A stretch of 52,885 nt of DNA from Bryobacteraceae bacterium (GTDB lineage: Bacteria > Acidobacteriota > Terriglobia > Bryobacterales > Bryobacteraceae): the NCBI GenBank assembly GCA_030041495.1, contig JASHNT010000016.1:1-52885 (forward strand), in the 5' to 3' direction. Shown piece by piece: positions 15,549-24,167 of this stretch (position 1 is its first letter; each line of letters opens with the position of its first letter). Under the pieces are notes generated by a model that saw nothing but the letters and a program-made list of their open reading frames with translations, was not told the origin of the DNA and searched no databases. A program made the position numbers and the translations under genes.

Positions 15549-17896
15549 CCTCGGATATATGCCGCATAGCGGGCTCTCACAAATGCTGCTTCACGCTCCC
15601 GGTCATCGATTCGCACTGGCCCATGCCGGTTGGGACCCGGATGCGGAATCACCGGAGGCTCTTCCACGCGCAGCGAGGCCAGCTCCGCAATCAGGTTGCC
15701 GGCCCAGCGGTAAATATTGTGTTCGCGAACATAGGCGCGCATACGCTTCATGCGGGCAGCGCGTTCCTCGGGAGGCATTTCGAGTGCGCGATGAATCGTC
15801 TCTGCCAGCGCCTCCGTGTCGTAGGGATTGATGTGGATCGCATCGGCGAGCTCGTTCGACGCGCCCGCAAAGCGGCTGAGGATCAGCACTCCGGTTTCGG
15901 CGTCCTGCGCGGCCACGTATTCCTTAGCCACCAGGTTCATGCCGTCGTGCAGCGAGGTCACCAGGCCGACGTCCGCGGTGCGGTAGTAGGGAAGAATCTC
16001 GCTGTGGCTGTGATGCTGGGCCAGAAAGACGATCGGGCGCCAGACGTCGGTCTGGAAGCGCCGGTTGATGCGGTCCACTTCCGCTGTCACTTCGTCCATC
16101 AGGTCCTGATAGCGGCGGATGTGGGTGCGGCTGGGCGCGCCGATCTGCACGAAGGTGAACTGCCCGCGGAACACCGGATATTTTTCGAAGAAACGCTCCA
16201 AGCCCAGCAGGCGCTCCGGCAGGCCCTTGGTGTAGTCGACGCGATCCACGCCGATTCCCAGCAGTGATGCTCCCGGGCAGCCCGCCTGCCGCAGAAGCTG
16301 CGTGCGCTCCGCCGAACTGTCCTCGTGATGATCGTGCTGGTTGCCGAAGGGGACGCTGATGGGGAATGGGTGGACGTAGGTCAGATGGCCGCCGCGATCC
16401 ACCGCGAAGTGCTCCCGGTCAATGCGCGACTCGAGCGCCCGATCCACGGATTCCAGAAAATTGTTGCAGTGCGACTGAATGTGGAACCCGATGAGATCCG
16501 CGCCCAGCAATCCATCCAGCAGCTCGCGCTGCCAGGGGCAAATTCCGAAAGCCTCCGGGTTGGGCCACGGGATGTGCCAGAAAATGGCGACGCGCGCGTC
16601 CGGCCGAGCCTCTTTGATCATGCGCGGCACCAGAGCGAAGTGATAATCCTGCACCAGCACGGCTGGATTCTTTTGGTCCGCCGCTTCTTCGATGAACGCG
16701 TCGGCAAAACGGCGGTTGACTTCGCGGTAGGCCTCCCAATCCTGTTCCCGGAACACCGGCCGCGTATGGGCGATGTGGCACAGCGGCCACAATCCCTCAT
16801 TGGAGAAGCCGAAATAAAAACCCTGCTCCTCGGCCGGTGTCACCCAGACCCGCCGCAGAGTGTATTCGGGATGCTCCGGAGGGACGCGCAACCGATCGTT
16901 CTCATCCACCGTCTCCCGGTCCGCGTTTCCGGTTCCCTGTGCGATCCAGGTCCCTTGGCAAGCGCGCAGCACGGGCTCCAGCGCGGTCACCAATCCGCTG
17001 GCCGGAACCAGGCATTCAACCGCTCCGTTGCGGCGCACATGCTCGTAGGGCTCACGATTGGAAATGGCGAACAGCCGGCTTCCGCCCAGCTTGCTTTCAA
17101 CCGCGATCTTCAGCCGCTCCGGAGTCCACAAAGCTTCGGCGTGGTAGCGCAGGCGCGCTTCTTCTTCCGCCGCGGCGCGGGCCGCGGAAATGCTGGTGGC
17201 CAGCCGCGCCGCTTCACGCTTGAGCGGGCGGAACACCTCCTCTTCCGGCAGTTCCGGACTGCTGCCCGCCGGAACGCGGCCTGTGCGCAGGTCCCCCAGC
17301 CAACCGGCGAGTTTCTCGATCGGCCGTCCCAATCCCCAGCGCAAAACCAGCAGCGTCACGGGCACGATCAGGAGCGTCTGGATCGCCACGCTGGCCAGCG
17401 CTTGCCGCAATGTTTCCGAACTCTGCGTCTCGATGTAGGCGGCGTCGTGAAAGACCGCCAGCGCGCCCAGGATGCCGTTGTCGCCCATCAGAGGCACCGC
17501 GAACACGTGCATCAGGTGTCCGGCAGCTTGAAAATATTCTCCGCCCGCCAAGCCTTGCCTGGCAGCCTGATCCACGACTGCGGGAAACTCCGGGAGCCGC
17601 CAGGAAAGATTGGCCGTCATCGCCAACAGCCGGTCAGAGGCGTCGTACACCGCGACCCCAGCCACACGCTCATGATCCTTGAAGCGGTCCGCGAGCCGCT
17701 GTAATTCGCGGTAAGAATGCGCAGCCACCAACGGCTCAGCCGATTTCTCGAGGCTCTCGGCTAAGACCGCGGACTGGCGATCCAGGTCGCGGCGAAGCCC
17801 GTGTACCTCACTCTGCGCCTGATACAAAGCGAACGCGAGTGACGTTCCGCCCACAGCGAAAATCAAGCAAAGATTTAAGCGGACGCTAAGGCGCAC
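15545..17896 (-). CDS. otsA: Trehalose-6-phosphate synthase (GT20) fused to an N-terminal membrane sensor module
   Basis: Makes trehalose-6-phosphate. At 783 residues it is about 300 longer than ordinary OtsA. Residues 9-27 form TM1, about 28-165 an extracytoplasmic sensor-like domain ([49 protein letters not shown]), about 168-190 TM2 ([15 protein letters not shown]), then a HAMP-like linker ([20 protein letters not shown]) and a charged coiled coil. From about residue 268 the GT20 domain runs with [69 protein letters not shown] and an [20 protein letters not shown] end. The catalytic landmarks look intact, so this appears to be a membrane-tethered synthase possibly gated by an external signal. 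GTG start. Confidence 0.9.
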   Translation of the reverse strand: MRLSVRLNLCLIFAVGGTSLAFALYQAQSEVHGLRRDLDRQSAVLAESLEKSAEPLVAAHSYRELQRLADRFKDHERVAGVAVYDASDRLLAMTANLSWRLPEFPAVVDQAARQGLAGGEYFQAAGHLMHVFAVPLMGDNGILGALAVFHDAAYIETQSSETLRQALASVAIQTLLIVPVTLLVLRWGLGRPIEKLAGWLGDLRTGRVPAGSSPELPEEEVFRPLKREAARLATSISAARAAAEEEARLRYHAEALWTPERLKIAVESKLGGSRLFAISNREPYEHVRRNGAVECLVPASGLVTALEPVLRACQGTWIAQGTGNADRETVDENDRLRVPPEHPEYTLRRVWVTPAEEQGFYFGFSNEGLWPLCHIAHTRPVFREQDWEAYREVNRRFADAFIEEAADQKNPAVLVQDYHFALVPRMIKEARPDARVAIFWHIPWPNPEAFGICPWQRELLDGLLGADLIGFHIQSHCNNFLESVDRALESRIDREHFAVDRGGHLTYVHPFPISVPFGNQHDHHEDSSAERTQLLRQAGCPGASLLGIGVDRVDYTKGLPERLLGLERFFEKYPVFRGQFTFVQIGAPSRTHIRRYQDLMDEVTAEVDRINRRFQTDVWRPIVFLAQHHSHSEILPYYRTADVGLVTSLHDGMNLVAKEYVAAQDAETGVLILSRFAGASNELADAIHINPYDTEALAETIHRALEMPPEERAARMKRMRAYVREHNIYRWAGNLIAELASLRVEEPPVIPHPGPNRHGPVRIDDREREAAFVRARYAAYIRG

Positions 17897-18000
17897 GCCT
17901 TACCGCCTGCAACTCATGAACCGTTTTTAATCTTCTGAGTTTTCGAAGACAGCGCTAGCGTAGCGTGGAAGAATTTGCCGACTTGTGACGCAAAATGCCA

Positions 18001-18032
18001 GACCCGGCCCTGAATGGACAAAGGGCCGGGTC
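18001..18032 (-). terminator. Perfect 11-bp hairpin
   Basis: GACCCGGCCCT (18001-18011) and AGGGCCGGGTC (18022-18032) pair perfectly around ten bases. On the minus strand TGGCATTTTG follows. It lies between the coiled-coil gene (stop 18116) and the otsA start, so it probably ends the former. The rest of 17897-18115 shows no gene. Confidence 0.6.
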
Positions 18033-18115
18033 CGGCTTCGGAGGCGCGTGGATACGCAGTGCTTGGAGGGGCAACACATGCCCGCGCGCTCTCTTCTGGC
18101 GGGGGACTTCGGTCT

Positions 18116-19072
18116 TCACTCACCGGAAGCATCCGGCGATGTCTCGGCAGTCTCCTTTGGCAACAACAAATATCCGGTTACGGAATTCTTGGCGACATTG
18201 GTGAACACCAGTTCTCGTTTCTTTCCGTCCTTCGAGCCGTAGAAAATCACCGGCTCCAGCGCGCTCTGGCCGCGCAGCCACAGGTTGCGATGTTCGCTGG
18301 GCACCCACATCCATCCGTTGACCCGCCGATAGGTGACATCCGTGCCGGTGACATGCAACGCAATTCCATCCGCGAGTTCGGTATTGCGATCCTTGCTCGC
18401 TTCAAAAGGAACCTTCTGGACAGCCAGTTGATCGGAGATGGCGGCGACCTGGCGCCGGTCCTGACCCTCATCGCGCTGCAGCGCCGCCATTTGCTGGCTG
18501 GAGCCGGCGCGATTCTCTTCCACGTCCTGGCGCATCCGGGCGAGATCGTCGGAGGCTTGGGCAGCCGCGCTGGCGTTATCGCTGGCCTGTTGGCGAACCT
18601 GTCCGATCTCCTGCTTGAGCTGCGCGATTTCGGTTTGATCCCCCGCTCGCGACGCTTCCAGAGTCGCCATGCGATCCGTCAGGTTCGCGACGCCTTCCGT
18701 CCGCGCGCGGACCTCGGCGTTCAGGCGCCCCTCCAGCTTCGCGTAAGCATCCTCGGCCGCCTGGTTCGCCCGGCGGCTCACCGCATCGATGCGCGCCCGC
18801 AGATCCTTTTGGACTTTAGCGGCTTCAGCGTGCAGCGATTGTTGCAAACTTTGGGTATCGGTCGCCTTGTCCTCCACTTGCTTGACGCGATCCCGGACCT
18901 CGTCGCGGAACGTGGCGAGCGTTGCGTCCTGGCGCTTCAGGATCGGGTACACGTACCACGCCAAAACCGCAATCGCCACGCCGAGAAGAAAAGAGAATCC
19001 AACGTGGAGACGGTGATAACGGCGGGAGCGTTCCCAGCGTTCCTCCTCATCGCGTGTTTCCGCGGAATCCAT
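18116..19072 (-). CDS. Membrane-anchored coiled-coil protein of unknown function
   Basis: 318 residues from the ATG at 19072; an upstream ATG at 19108 would add 12. A short charged cytoplasmic N-terminus (DSAETRDEEERWERSRRYHR), one TM helix (residues about 23-45, VGFSFLLGVAIAVLAWYVYP), then about 180 residues of heptad-rich coiled coil (KRQDATLATFRDEVRDRVKQ, RARIDAVSRRANQAAEDAYA). A small C-terminal beta domain follows (GIALHVTGTDVTYRRVNGWM, KRELVFTNVAKNSVTGYLLL). No family recognised. The layout suggests a periplasm-spanning rod with a globular tip. Confidence 0.7.
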   Translation of the reverse strand: MDSAETRDEEERWERSRRYHRLHVGFSFLLGVAIAVLAWYVYPILKRQDATLATFRDEVRDRVKQVEDKATDTQSLQQSLHAEAAKVQKDLRARIDAVSRRANQAAEDAYAKLEGRLNAEVRARTEGVANLTDRMATLEASRAGDQTEIAQLKQEIGQVRQQASDNASAAAQASDDLARMRQDVEENRAGSSQQMAALQRDEGQDRRQVAAISDQLAVQKVPFEASKDRNTELADGIALHVTGTDVTYRRVNGWMWVPSEHRNLWLRGQSALEPVIFYGSKDGKKRELVFTNVAKNSVTGYLLLPKETAETSPDASGE

Positions 19073-19174
19073 GCCCGGAGGTTGGCAATTCGTGCGCCAA
19101 CGCTGCAAATGCTTGATGGTTCGTCGGCGGGATTGACCGGAGGGATTGAAATGTTCTGAGGTTTTTACGGCGTT

Positions 19175-20404
19175 TCAGGCCAACCCGGAAGAAAGTTCCG
19201 CAGCCGCGACGGATGGCGGGCGGACGAGAAACACGTAGGCCGCGACGCCGATCACCAGAATCAGGCTGGTGGCCGCCATGGGCGCGGCGTAGCCCCCGCT
19301 GATCTGCTTGAGCCATCCGGTGACCAGCGGCGCAAGCGTCCCGGCGACGGTGAGAGCCATGTTCTGCGCTCCCGCGACCCGGCCGGCCATGCTCTTGGGC
19401 ATCGCCGTCTGCGGCAAAGCCCAATAATTTGCGGTGGCGAGTCCCAAGCCGGCCATGGAGAGCACCGAGAAGAACACGGCTTGCGCGGTGGTTGCGGCCA
19501 GCGCTCCCAGCACGACCGTGGAAGCGATCAGCAGGCCGGCGATGGTGAATGCCCGCCGCGCTTCCAGAGCTCCGGCGCCGCGTTCAATACGCCAGTCGGC
19601 AGCGAGCCCTCCGAAAATCGCCATCGCCGCCATGCCTCCGTAACTGAATCCGCTGTAGAAGCCCGACGAAGTCAGCGATAGGTGCCTTTGCTCGACGAAA
19701 TACGCCGGCAGCCAAGTCAGCGCGTAGAACACGAAATAGTTGTAGGCGAAGGTGCCGATCAGCGTGCCCCACATCAGCTTGGAGCGGAACACCTCGACGA
19801 AAGGGCCCTCATGGGCTCTGGGTTGCTGTGAAGCATTTGATTCCGGGCGGCCGCTCCGCGCAAACAAGATCCACGGGACCAGCCACAACAATCCGAATAA
19901 TCCTTGATCGATGAACATCGCGCGCCAGCCGTATTCTTTGATCAGCCATGCGCCCACCGGCGCGCCGACCGCAGGTCCGTATTTCGAGCCCGAGAAGAAG
20001 ACGCCGGTGAACGTGCCGCGCCGGCTCTCCTCCGCGTGATCGCGAACCCAGCGCAGACCCGCCGGAGTGACCACCGCCTCGAACAATCCCAACAACAGAC
20101 GGCATCCCAGCAGCGCGGCAAATCCGTTGGCGATCCCGTGGGACGCGCTGATCAGGCACCACAGCAGGAATCCGGCGGCCAGAGGCCACTTCGGACCGAA
20201 GCGATCCACCAGCGATCCCGCGGGAATTTGCAGCAGTCCGTAGGTCCAGAAGAACGCCGAGCCAAGCAGGCCCCGATCGGTGTCCGTCAAATGCAGTTGC
20301 GCGACGAATTGCGGTGAAGCGATCGCATAGGCGATGTTGCTGCGATGCGTGTAAGCGATGCTCAGCCCCAGGCTGAGCAGGCACACCAGGAACCAGCGGC
20401 GCAT
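19175..20404 (-). CDS. MFS transporter, anion:cation symporter (hexuronate/phthalate) type
   Basis: 409 residues, twelve hydrophobic segments. The region after TM2 (FWTYGLLQIPAGSLVDRFGPK) and TM4-5 (RLLLGLFEAVVTPAGLRWV, HAEESRRGTFTGVFFSGSKY) match the ACS branch of the MFS, which carries hexuronates, phthalate, tartrate or glucarate. The substrate is not predictable here. It is transcribed divergently from the DUF885 gene, 22 bases between start codons, with a 34-base palindrome over both starts. The upstream region lacks a ribosome site. Confidence 0.85.
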   Translation of the reverse strand: MRRWFLVCLLSLGLSIAYTHRSNIAYAIASPQFVAQLHLTDTDRGLLGSAFFWTYGLLQIPAGSLVDRFGPKWPLAAGFLLWCLISASHGIANGFAALLGCRLLLGLFEAVVTPAGLRWVRDHAEESRRGTFTGVFFSGSKYGPAVGAPVGAWLIKEYGWRAMFIDQGLFGLLWLVPWILFARSGRPESNASQQPRAHEGPFVEVFRSKLMWGTLIGTFAYNYFVFYALTWLPAYFVEQRHLSLTSSGFYSGFSYGGMAAMAIFGGLAADWRIERGAGALEARRAFTIAGLLIASTVVLGALAATTAQAVFFSVLSMAGLGLATANYWALPQTAMPKSMAGRVAGAQNMALTVAGTLAPLVTGWLKQISGGYAAPMAATSLILVIGVAAYVFLVRPPSVAAAELSSGLA

Positions 20405-20432
20405 GTGTCTATACTACTTGTATAGAATGCGC
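20399..20432. promoter_or_regulatory. 34-bp palindrome covering two divergent start codons
   Basis: The inner arms CTATAC (20409-20414) and GTATAG (20420-20425) and outer arms GCGCAT (20399-20404) and ATGCGC (20427-20432) are all perfect. The outer arms contain both start codons. TATACT (plus) and TATACA (minus) could be -10 boxes. It looks like an operator shared by the MFS and DUF885 genes, with very short or no leaders. Confidence 0.6.
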
Positions 20433-22169
20433 TTTTTTGTCGTCCTCCTCTGCGCGCCCCTTATGACTGCGTTTTCCCAAACCGCTCCGGCCTGGGTGGC
20501 CAAGAGCAATCAGAACGCGCAATTGTTGATTGACATCGAATCCCGCTACGCGCCGGAGGGCGCGGCTGCAAACGGCGTCCCGGGTCTGGACGATCAGATT
20601 TCCATCCCCGGACCCGAGACCCGCGAGCACGCGCTGGCCGATTACGGCGCAGCGAAGAAGGAGCTCCAATCGAGGCTGGCTTCCGAATCCGATCCGCTAG
20701 TCAAGCAGGATCTTCAGATTCTGATTCACGCCGCGGATCTGGACATTCGTGAATACGAAGCGAGCTATCGCATCACGTTGCCGTACTCGAGCCCCGCCGC
20801 GACGATCTACGGCGGCATCAGCGGGCTGCTGGACGATCAAGTCGCGGCCGAGCGCCATCCCGCTGCGCTGGTTCGGCTGCGGAAGTACACCGGCCTTGAG
20901 CCGGGCTACACTCCCTTCACCGAACGCGCCGAGCAATGGTATCGCGAGCGTGAAAAGACTCCGGGATTGATCGGCCCTCCCAAAGAACGCGTTGAGAAGG
21001 ATCTGGAGAAAACCGAGACTTACCTCACCGGCATCGGCCTGCTCTTGGAGAAATACAAGCTGAGCGGTTACCAGGACGGGTTGGCCAAGCTGAAGGAGCA
21101 GCTCACCAGCTATGACGAATTCGTCCGCAAAGAAGTTTTGCCCAGGGCGCGCACGGATTTCCGCATGCCTCCGGAGTTGTACAAGCTCGCGCTCGAAGGC
21201 TACGGCATCGACTACTCCCCGGAGCAGCTCGCGAGCCTAGCGCATACGGGTTTTTCCCAGATTCAAGGCGACATGCAGAAGCTGGCCACGAAGATCGCGC
21301 AGGAAAGGCATCTGCCTTCATCGAACTACCGCGACGTGGTTCGCGCGCTCAAAAAGGATCAACTTGCGCCGGACCAGGTGATGCCGCGCTATCGGCAGAC
21401 GCTGGCCGATATCGAAACCATCCTGCGCCGCGAGCATCTCATCACGCTTCCGGAGCGGCCCGCAATCGTTCGCCTGGCTACCGCGGCCGAGACGGCGCAG
21501 CAGCCGGCTCCGCACATGCGCCCTCCTCCGTTGATCAACAACCACGGCGAGCGGGGCCAGTTTGTACTGCCCATGGGAACCATCGGCGGCCATGGGCAGG
21601 CGCTCAAGTACGATGACTTCACTTTCGCCGCGGCCTCCTGGACGCTGACGGCGCATGAGGCCCGCCCGGGGCACGAGCTGCAATTCGACGCGATGGTGGA
21701 ACGCGGCGTTTCTCTGGCGCGCGCATTGTTCGCCTTCAACAGCACCAACGTCGAAGGCTGGGGCTTGTACTCCGAGTGGTTCATGCTCCCTTACATGCCC
21801 GAGGACGGTCAGTTGATCTCGCTGCAATTACGGCTGCTGCGCGCCGCTCGCGCGTTCATCGATCCGGAATTGCAGTCGGGCAAGATCACTCCGGCACAAG
21901 CCATGAAGATTCTTGAAAACGATGTGGTGTGTTCCGAGGCGTTCTCGACCGAAGAAGTCGACCGTTTCACCGTCAATGCGCCGGGTCAGGCCGGCTCTTA
22001 TTTCGATGGTTTCACTCGCCTGCTGGCGCTGCGCAATGACGCGGAGAAGGCTCTGGGCTCGAAATTCAACGTCCAGCGCTTTCACGATTTCATTCTTTCG
22101 GAGGGCCTACTCCCGCCCAATCTGCTGCGCAAGGCCGTAATGGAAGATTTCGTAGGGCATACCAACTGA
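20427..22169 (+). CDS. DUF885 family exported protein (zincin-like)
   Basis: 580 residues from ATG 20427; reading from 20358 would run antisense into the MFS gene and is unlikely. A signal peptide (RFFVVLLCAPLMTAFSQT) precedes the DUF885 domain. Conserved parts include LYKLALEGYGIDYSPEQLA, the putative metal motif TAHEARPGHELQFDAM, NSTNVEGWGLYSEWFM, and the end FHDFILSEGLLPPNLLRKAV. The HEARPGH stretch resembles the HExxH of gluzincin-type peptidases, with GWGLYSE as a possible third-ligand helix; peptidase activity is inference. It shares the palindromic operator with the MFS gene and may act on a related nutrient. Confidence 0.85.
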   Translation: MRFFVVLLCAPLMTAFSQTAPAWVAKSNQNAQLLIDIESRYAPEGAAANGVPGLDDQISIPGPETREHALADYGAAKKELQSRLASESDPLVKQDLQILIHAADLDIREYEASYRITLPYSSPAATIYGGISGLLDDQVAAERHPAALVRLRKYTGLEPGYTPFTERAEQWYREREKTPGLIGPPKERVEKDLEKTETYLTGIGLLLEKYKLSGYQDGLAKLKEQLTSYDEFVRKEVLPRARTDFRMPPELYKLALEGYGIDYSPEQLASLAHTGFSQIQGDMQKLATKIAQERHLPSSNYRDVVRALKKDQLAPDQVMPRYRQTLADIETILRREHLITLPERPAIVRLATAAETAQQPAPHMRPPPLINNHGERGQFVLPMGTIGGHGQALKYDDFTFAAASWTLTAHEARPGHELQFDAMVERGVSLARALFAFNSTNVEGWGLYSEWFMLPYMPEDGQLISLQLRLLRAARAFIDPELQSGKITPAQAMKILENDVVCSEAFSTEEVDRFTVNAPGQAGSYFDGFTRLLALRNDAEKALGSKFNVQRFHDFILSEGLLPPNLLRKAVMEDFVGHTN

Positions 22170-22186
22170 GCGGAGCCCAAAGCTGA

Positions 22187-23389
22187 GTGGCCGCTTACGC
22201 AGCGTTTCGCACGCGAGATTACCGTCTTCTGCTGGCCGGCAACGTTGTGTGGGTGCTCGGCTCGCAGATGTTGTCGGTGGTGGTGGGTTGGGATTTATAT
22301 CAAGCCACTCGCTCGCCGCTGGCGCTGGGCAACGTCGGCCTGGTGCAGATCATTCCGGTTCTGCTGCTGACATTCGCGGCGGGCCATGTCGCCGATCGCT
22401 ACGATCGCCGCAAGACTCTGGTGGTCGCGCAATCGATCGTCGCGCTGACCGGCTTCGTGCTGGCGTCCGCCGGCTCGCACCGTGGAGTGCCGTTGATTTA
22501 TTCCTGCCTGTTCTGTTCGGCCGTCGCGCGGACGTTTCAGTTCCCCGCAGCCTCTTCCTTACTGCCAAAAATCGTTCCCCTGGAGAATTTGAGTAACGCG
22601 ATTTCCTGGAACGGAATGGGACGCGAGATGGCCACCATGACCGGCCCGGCGCTCGCCGGTCTGCTGATTGCCTGGCTGGGAAGCCCGGCCGTGTATCTGT
22701 CGCAGGCGGCCTTGTCGATCCTGACCGTGCTGTGCTACGGTTCGCTCAAATCCCAGGGCGCGCCCGAGGCCGCGGCGGAAGCAGGCGGATGGAAAGCCGT
22801 CGGCGAAGGCATCCGCTTCGTGTTTCGGGAGAAGCTGGTGCTGGGCGCGATGACTTTGGACCTGCTGGCGGTGCTGTTCGGCGGCGCAACGGCGTTGCTC
22901 CCGATCTTCGCCGTCGATATTCTGCACATCGGCGCGCGCGGATTGGGCTGGCTGCGCGCGGCGCCCGCCATCGGCGCCGGAAGCATGGCGTTCTGGCTGG
23001 CGCATCGCCCGCCCGTACGCCGGGCCGGACCGGTTCTGCTCGCCGTGGTCGCGGGCTTCGGCGTCGCCACCGTTGGCTTTGCGATTTCGCGGTCGGAGTG
23101 GGTGTCGTTCGCGCTGCTGGTCGCCACGGGCGCGCTCGACAGTGTGAGTGTGGTCCTACGCTCCTACCTGGTGCATTCGCGCACGCCCGACCCGCTGCGC
23201 GGCCGGGTGAATGCGGTCAACGCCCTGTTCATCAGCTCCTCCAATCAGTGGGGCGCGGTGGAATCCGGGCTGGCGGCGAAGTGGATGGGCACGGTTCCTT
23301 CGGTGGTCTTCGGCGGCGCCGCGACCGTGCTGGTCGCCGGCGTGATCACGATGGTTTCCGGGAGCCTGCGGCGCTGGCGAAATTCGTAA
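22187..23389 (+). CDS. MFS transporter, MFS_3 / enterobactin-exporter-like
   Basis: 400 residues, about 11-12 hydrophobic segments. The N-terminus AAFRTRDYRLLLAGNVVWVLG and the loop GHVADRYDRRKTLVV (MFS motif A-like) are typical of the MFS_3 branch, which includes drug and siderophore exporters. The middle break (SQGAPEAAAEAGGWKAVGEG) is followed by a second half beginning GIRFVFREKLVLGAMTLDLL. Export is likely; substrate unknown. GTG start, 17 bases after the DUF885 stop, so the two may be cotranscribed. It converges on the response-regulator gene. Confidence 0.85.
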   Translation: MAAYAAFRTRDYRLLLAGNVVWVLGSQMLSVVVGWDLYQATRSPLALGNVGLVQIIPVLLLTFAAGHVADRYDRRKTLVVAQSIVALTGFVLASAGSHRGVPLIYSCLFCSAVARTFQFPAASSLLPKIVPLENLSNAISWNGMGREMATMTGPALAGLLIAWLGSPAVYLSQAALSILTVLCYGSLKSQGAPEAAAEAGGWKAVGEGIRFVFREKLVLGAMTLDLLAVLFGGATALLPIFAVDILHIGARGLGWLRAAPAIGAGSMAFWLAHRPPVRRAGPVLLAVVAGFGVATVGFAISRSEWVSFALLVATGALDSVSVVLRSYLVHSRTPDPLRGRVNAVNALFISSSNQWGAVESGLAAKWMGTVPSVVFGGAATVLVAGVITMVSGSLRRWRNS

Positions 23390-23437
23390 AGCTCAAGAAC
23401 TTCAATCCAGTCGCTGAAGCCTCCGGAGGTGCGCGAG

Positions 23438-24151
23438 CTACCAGCGCCCCTGTTCCCGGATTGAGCCGGCCAGGCGCTTGCTCACCACTGCTTCGAACCC
23501 GTTGGACATGGTCAGCAGCCAGCGCTTGCTCGAAAGCGGCGAGATTTTGCGGATGTGGTCGGTATTGATGATGGTGGCGCGATGAACTCGGCGGAAGCGG
23601 GGCCGCTCTAATTTGTCCTCGAGCACCTTCAGGCTGTGATCGCTCAGGTAACGCCTCTCTTGCGCCGTGACGATGTGCACCAGGTCGCCTTCGGCCTGGA
23701 ACGCGACCACTTCTCCGGGATCGAGCAGGTAAATGTCCGCGCCGCGCCGGCCCACGACCTTGCGCAGCGGCTCTGAAGTGGAGGGAGGCGAAGCCGCGCT
23801 CTGGCGCCTCACTTTTTCAACGGCCTGCTCCAGCCGCTCGCGCCGCACTGGCTTCAGGACGTAATCCACGGCGCCCACCTCGAAAGCCTCCAGCGCGTGG
23901 CGCTCATATGCGGTGACGAAGATCACGGCTGGTTTACGGCCGCTGCGGAGCAAGCGCGCCGTGGCCAGACCGTCCAGCTCCGGCATCTGCAAATCCAGCA
24001 GCACCAAATCGGGCTGAAGATCGAGGATGCCCTGAATCGCTTCGCGTCCGGTGCAGGCTTCGCCGGCTACCTCGAGGCCCTCCATTCCCTCCAAGTGTTC
24101 GCGCAGCACCTGGCGAGCGATCGGTTCGTCATCCGCGATTAATACCCTCAT
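23438..24151 (-). CDS. LytTR-family response regulator
   Basis: 237 residues. The receiver domain is residues 1-120: acid pocket ADDEP, phosphoacceptor D53 in LVLLDLQMPELDG, and conserved K near residue 103 in VDYVLKPVRRERL. A LytTR DNA-binding domain (residues about 135-235) follows: LDPGEVVAFQAEGDLVHIVT, YLSDHSLKVLEDKL, FRRVHRATIINTDHIRKI. It is the partner of the histidine kinase encoded 16 bases upstream on the same strand. LytTR regulators bind pairs of short direct repeats; no target site was located. Confidence 0.93.
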   Translation of the reverse strand: MRVLIADDEPIARQVLREHLEGMEGLEVAGEACTGREAIQGILDLQPDLVLLDLQMPELDGLATARLLRSGRKPAVIFVTAYERHALEAFEVGAVDYVLKPVRRERLEQAVEKVRRQSAASPPSTSEPLRKVVGRRGADIYLLDPGEVVAFQAEGDLVHIVTAQERRYLSDHSLKVLEDKLERPRFRRVHRATIINTDHIRKISPLSSKRWLLTMSNGFEAVVSKRLAGSIREQGRW

Positions 24152-24167
24152 AGGGCGCTCGGAACCC

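Noticed and set aside
16325-17704. 459-codon open frame antisense to otsA.
   Set aside because: Shadow; low-complexity His/Arg/Gln-rich translation and otsA motifs on the other strand.
20358-20426. Earlier start for the DUF885 gene.
   Set aside because: It would run through the MFS start and operator and displace the signal peptide from the N-terminus.
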